8,347 bases of DNA from Avoscillospira sp945864925 (GTDB lineage Bacteria > Bacillota > Clostridia > Oscillospirales > Oscillospiraceae). The stretch lies in assembly GCA_945830595.1 (NCBI GenBank), contig CALZZH010000101.1, positions 1-8,347 on the forward strand, given 5' to 3'. The position numbers and the translations under genes are program-made. Shown here piece by piece: positions 5,834-8,347 of the stretch; within the stretch, counting starts at the first letter, position 1; every line of letters starts with the position of its first letter. The notes beneath the pieces are model-generated. The model was not told the DNA's origin, made no database searches, and was given only the letters and a program-made list of their open reading frames with translations.

Positions 5834-7162
5834 ATGAAACAAATCAACAGCTTTCACAGCATGGTGCTGCGGCTGGCTCTGCCGGTGGCGCTGCAGACCA
5901 TGCTCCAGTCCTCGTTCAGCCTGATTGATCAGTTGATGATCGGACAATTGGGCAGTGTGGAGGTGGCGGCCATTGGCCTGGCGGGGAAATTTTCTTCCAT
6001 GTTTTCGGTCCTGCTGGGCGCCGTGGCGGCGGTGGCCGGCATCATGCTGGCCCAGGCCATGGGAGCCGGCGACCGGCAGAGCCGCAACCGCGGGTTTTGT
6101 CTGAATCTGTCCTTGGCGCTGGGACTTGCGGCGGTGTTCACAGCCGTCTGTCTCCTGTTTCCCGGCAGCATTATGAGCCTCTACAGCCGGGATGCGGCCA
6201 CGGTGCAAACGGCAGCGGCCTATCTGCGGCTGGTGTCCCTGTCGTTTTTGCCCATGGCCCTGTCCTCCCTGTTGGCTTCCCTGCTCCGGTGCATGGACCG
6301 GGCGGGCTTGCCGCTCTATGCCGGCTTGGCGGCGGCAGTCGGAAACACCGGCCTGAACTATCTGCTGATCTTCGGCAAGCTGGGGCTTCCGGCCCTGGGG
6401 GTGGAAGGGGCGGCAGTGGCCACGGCGCTGTCGCAGCTGCTCAATATGGTGATTCTGCTGGTGGCGCTTGGAAAATGCGGCGCGGGACTGGGACTGCGCT
6501 GGGAATGGGGACGGCCGGGACGGGCCTACCTGGCCATTTTGCTGCCGCTGCTGGTGACGGAACTGCTGTGGAGCTTGGGGGAGAATGTCTACGGCATGAT
6601 TTACGGCCGTTTGGGTACGGAACCCTGTGCTGCCATGACCCTTCTCAATCCCATCCAGTCCCTGGTCATGGGCGCGCTCAGCGGTCTGGCTCAGGCAGCC
6701 GGAATTCTGGTGGGACGGCAGCTGGGAGCAGGACGCCGGCAGGAGGCCTATGAGCAGGCCAAGGCGCTGCTGCGATATGGCCTGCTGGGATCTGCGGCGC
6801 TGTCTGTACTGCTGCTGCTGTTGGGGCGGCCGTATATTGGACTTTACCAAGTGGAGCCTGCCGTCAAGTCTCTGGCCTGGCAGCTGACCCTGGTTTACGC
6901 CGCCGTTTCCCCGATAAAGGCCCAGAATATGATACTCGGCAGCGGCGTTCTGCGCAGCGGCGGAAAAACCCGCTATGTGATGTGGATTGACATCATCGGG
7001 ACCTGGGCCTTCGGCGTTCCGCTGGGACTGCTGGCTGCTTTTGTATGGGGGCTGACTATCCCGTGGGTCTATTTGCTGCTGTCCCTGGAGGAGGGAATCC
7101 GGCTGGCGATTTCTCTGTCGGTATTCCGGCGGAAAGGCTGGATGCAGCAGATTTCAAGTTGA
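5834..7162 (+). CDS. MATE-family multidrug/cation antiporter
   Basis: A 442-residue polytopic inner-membrane protein of normal MATE length, predicted to have 12 membrane helices in two six-helix halves. MATE proteins export cationic drugs, toxins or metabolites using Na+ or H+ gradients. The N-half reads IDQLMIGQLGSVEVAAIGLAGK, with the family's acidic residue in helix 1 and a GAGDRQ loop. The pseudo-repeat in the C-half reads MIYGRLGTEPCAAMTLLNP with GAGRRQEAY, the internal duplication expected. SGVLRSGGKTRYVMWIDIIGTW is the typical helix 10 region. ATG 5834 has AGAGGTG upstream. An upstream in-frame TTG at 5774 is part of the promoter -35 and is rejected as a start. The gene follows the LacI-family regulator's terminator but has its own near-consensus promoter. 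Substrate cannot be predicted. Confidence 0.93.
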   Translation: MKQINSFHSMVLRLALPVALQTMLQSSFSLIDQLMIGQLGSVEVAAIGLAGKFSSMFSVLLGAVAAVAGIMLAQAMGAGDRQSRNRGFCLNLSLALGLAAVFTAVCLLFPGSIMSLYSRDAATVQTAAAYLRLVSLSFLPMALSSLLASLLRCMDRAGLPLYAGLAAAVGNTGLNYLLIFGKLGLPALGVEGAAVATALSQLLNMVILLVALGKCGAGLGLRWEWGRPGRAYLAILLPLLVTELLWSLGENVYGMIYGRLGTEPCAAMTLLNPIQSLVMGALSGLAQAAGILVGRQLGAGRRQEAYEQAKALLRYGLLGSAALSVLLLLLGRPYIGLYQVEPAVKSLAWQLTLVYAAVSPIKAQNMILGSGVLRSGGKTRYVMWIDIIGTWAFGVPLGLLAAFVWGLTIPWVYLLLSLEEGIRLAISLSVFRRKGWMQQISS

Positions 7163-7187
7163 ACAACCGGGAAAAACGTGCTAAGAT
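7159..7187 (+). promoter_or_regulatory. Extended -10 promoter of the yfcE-like gene
   Basis: TTGAAC (7159-7164), a 17-nt spacer, then TGC-TAAGAT with the hexamer at 7182-7187 and the extended TG at 7179-7180. The -35 overlaps the MATE stop codon. The start would be near 7194, just upstream of the ribosome site. Confidence 0.6.
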
Positions 7188-7210
7188 AGGGCCCATAGGA
7201 GGGATTTGAT

Positions 7211-7753
7211 ATGAATCTGATGATTGCGTCCGACCTGCACGGCTCGGCTTATTATACCAGGCAGCTGCTGGAGGCCTATGAAAAGGAGCAGCCGGACCGG
7301 CTGCTCCTGCTGGGCGATATTCTCTATCACGGCCCCCGAAATGATCTGCCCCGGGACTATGCGCCCAAGCAGGTGATTGCGATGCTCAATCCCCTGGCGG
7401 AGAAACTCCTGTGCGTCCGGGGCAACTGCGAGGCGGAAGTGGACCAGATGGTGCTGGATTTTCCGGTGCTGGCGGATTACTGCGTGCTGTTTGACGGGGC
7501 ACGCACGATCTATGCCACCCACGGCCATGTGTTCACGGAGGACCGGCCGCCAAAGCTCAGCCGGGGGGACGTCCTGTTGGCAGGGCACACCCATATTCCG
7601 GCCTGCACAGACCATGGAACCTATTGGTACTTGAACCCCGGCTCCGTTTCGATTCCGAAGAATGACTCCTGGCATGGGTATATGACTTATCGGGACGGCA
7701 GCTTTATCTGGAAGGACCTGACTGGAACGGTGAAGCTGGAGCGGAATCTGTAG
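7211..7753 (+). CDS. yfcE: YfcE-like metallophosphoesterase
   Basis: A 180-residue calcineurin-like phosphodiesterase, matching E. coli YfcE (about 184 residues) in size and layout. The dinuclear metal motifs are in order: DLHG (D8, H10), GDILYHGPRN (D36, H40, N44), GNCE (N72), THGH (H104, H106) and GHTH (H126, H128). NPGSVSIPK (142-150) is a further family hallmark. E. coli YfcE cleaves model phosphodiesters in vitro, and its natural substrate is not settled; the same holds here. AGGAGGG lies 7 nt before the ATG, and the gene has its own promoter inside the end of the MATE gene. Its last 50 nt overlap the converging Fe-S gene on the other strand, and no terminator hairpin separates the two. 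Confidence 0.92.
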   Translation: MNLMIASDLHGSAYYTRQLLEAYEKEQPDRLLLLGDILYHGPRNDLPRDYAPKQVIAMLNPLAEKLLCVRGNCEAEVDQMVLDFPVLADYCVLFDGARTIYATHGHVFTEDRPPKLSRGDVLLAGHTHIPACTDHGTYWYLNPGSVSIPKNDSWHGYMTYRDGSFIWKDLTGTVKLERNL

Positions 7754-8303
7754 AAGCCAAGCGCCGGATGTGCAGAGCGCCGGTGGGGCAGGCATCCAGA
7801 CAGCGCCCGCAGCGGATGCAGTCCACAGAGTTGGGATTTGCGGCTGGGTTCAGGTCAAAGGGGCAGGTTTGCTGGCAGGCGCCGCAGGATGTACAGGCGT
7901 CCTCCTGCTTTTCATACCGCCGGAAGGCGATGGGATTGAAGCAGCCATAAATAGCCCCCAGGGGGCACAGGTACCGGCAGAAGGGCCGGTAGAAAAACAG
8001 GCTCAGCCCCAGAACGCCCAGAAGCAGGCCCAATTTCCATCGCCACAGCCATCCCAATGCGGCCCGCAGGCCGGCGTTGGCCGCTACCAGGGGAATTCCG
8101 CCCAGGAAAGTGCCGGCAGGACACACATAGGCGCAGAACCAGGGCTTGCCCTGGCCCACGACGTCCACTGCTGTCAAAGGCAGCAGGATGCACAGCAGTA
8201 CCAGCAGCACATATTTTACCCATTTGAGCCACCGGTCACCGGGCAGCAGCTTGCGTCTGCGCCAGGATCGGGGCAGAGGAATTTTATGAATCAGGTCCTG
8301 TAC
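7704..8303 (-). CDS. NapH/YccM-like membrane 4Fe-4S protein, 5'-partial
   Basis: The C-terminal 199 residues of a polyferredoxin-type membrane protein that would pass electrons through two [4Fe-4S] clusters. Counting from the first genomic codon (8301-8303): a basic segment, membrane helices at about 30-46 and 90-105, cysteine motifs CAYVCP (C57, C61) and CRYLCPLGA (C109, C113) typical of NapH/NosR/CcoG-like proteins, then two ferredoxin motifs. These are CTSCGACQQTCP (C137, C140, C143, C147) and CIRCGRCLDACP (C162, C165, C168, C172). The N-terminus is missing because genomic sequence stops at 8303. The open frame appears to begin MYKRQ, but those five codons are adapter (8304-8318). The last residues after PTGAL are encoded partly over the yfcE tail. 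The physiological partner and electron donor are unknown. Confidence 0.88.
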   Translation of the reverse strand, partial: VQDLIHKIPLPRSWRRRKLLPGDRWLKWVKYVLLVLLCILLPLTAVDVVGQGKPWFCAYVCPAGTFLGGIPLVAANAGLRAALGWLWRWKLGLLLGVLGLSLFFYRPFCRYLCPLGAIYGCFNPIAFRRYEKQEDACTSCGACQQTCPFDLNPAANPNSVDCIRCGRCLDACPTGALHIRRLASTDSAPASPFQSGPSR

Positions 8304-8347
8304 CTGTCTCTTATACACATCTGACGCTGCCGACGATATGCAGTGTG
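8304..8347. other. Illumina Nextera (Tn5) adapter, not genomic
   Basis: CTGTCTCTTATACACATCT (8304-8322) is the 19-bp Tn5 mosaic end in read-through orientation. It is followed by GACGCTGCCGACGA (8323-8336), the i5-side Nextera adapter. TATGCAGT (8337-8344) fits the reverse complement of i5 index ACTGCATA (S506, from memory). GTG (8345-8347) begins the reverse complement of the P5 sequence. The order of parts is exactly that of library read-through, so this is sequencing artefact and should be trimmed. Confidence 0.97.

Noticed and set aside
5759..6850. A 363-codon minus-strand open frame across the MATE gene
   Set aside because: Its Gln/Arg/His-rich translation is what reversed Leu/Ala/Gly codons give. 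The plus strand has a promoter, ribosome site and a full MATE protein.
7760..7785. AGCGCCGG repeated twice, considered as a yfcE terminator
   Set aside because: The copies are direct, not inverted, no T-tract follows, and they lie in the coding sequence of the Fe-S protein.
7770..8324. A 184-codon plus-strand open frame opposite the Fe-S gene
   Set aside because: It runs into adapter sequence (ending SLIHI), is Gln/Ala/Gly-rich, and is antisense to two intact ferredoxin motifs.

Overview
The window is 8,347 bases of GC-rich bacterial DNA with dense short-spaced genes, Shine-Dalgarno sites of the GGAGG type and intrinsic hairpin-plus-T-tract terminators. The protein types (alanyl-tRNA synthetase with a cysteine-rich insertion, a HisK-type PHP phosphatase, a LacI regulator, a MATE exporter) and the base composition suggest a GC-rich member of the Clostridia, probably a gut Oscillospiraceae-like organism. 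That placement is an inference from style, not a database match. The last 44 bases are not genomic. They are Illumina Nextera adapter, so the window's right edge is a contig end from an imperfectly trimmed assembly.

Layout: (1) 1-3412, plus strand: alaS (5' part outside the window), a HIT-family nucleotide hydrolase and a HAD-family phosphatase. They are spaced like one operon (15 nt, then a 1-nt overlap) and end at a bidirectional hairpin terminator. (2) 3454-4263, minus strand: a HisK-type histidinol-phosphatase, converging on that terminator. (3) 4264-4708: a 445-bp intergenic region. It holds TTGAT repeats, an orphan perfect Shine-Dalgarno sequence, a 54-nt uninterrupted pyrimidine tract, a nested hairpin and a strong plus-strand terminator with no coding gene to terminate. 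Together these suggest an unrecognised small RNA or a decayed leader. (4) 4709-7162: a LacI-family regulator with its own terminator, then a MATE exporter with a near-consensus promoter and a CG-centred palindrome just upstream that could be a regulator site. (5) 7211-7753: a YfcE-like phosphodiesterase with its own extended -10 promoter. (6) 7704-8303, minus strand: the C-terminal part of a NapH/YccM-like membrane 4Fe-4S protein, overlapping yfcE tail to tail by 50 nt and cut by the contig end.

Most of the window is ordinary chromosome: translation, nucleotide housekeeping, one histidine-pathway enzyme and a regulated exporter. No phage, transposon, CRISPR, toxin-antitoxin or defence genes are visible. 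The parts most worth a second look are the 4.3-4.7 kb intergenic region and the adapter at the end. The adapter creates a false N-terminus for the last gene.
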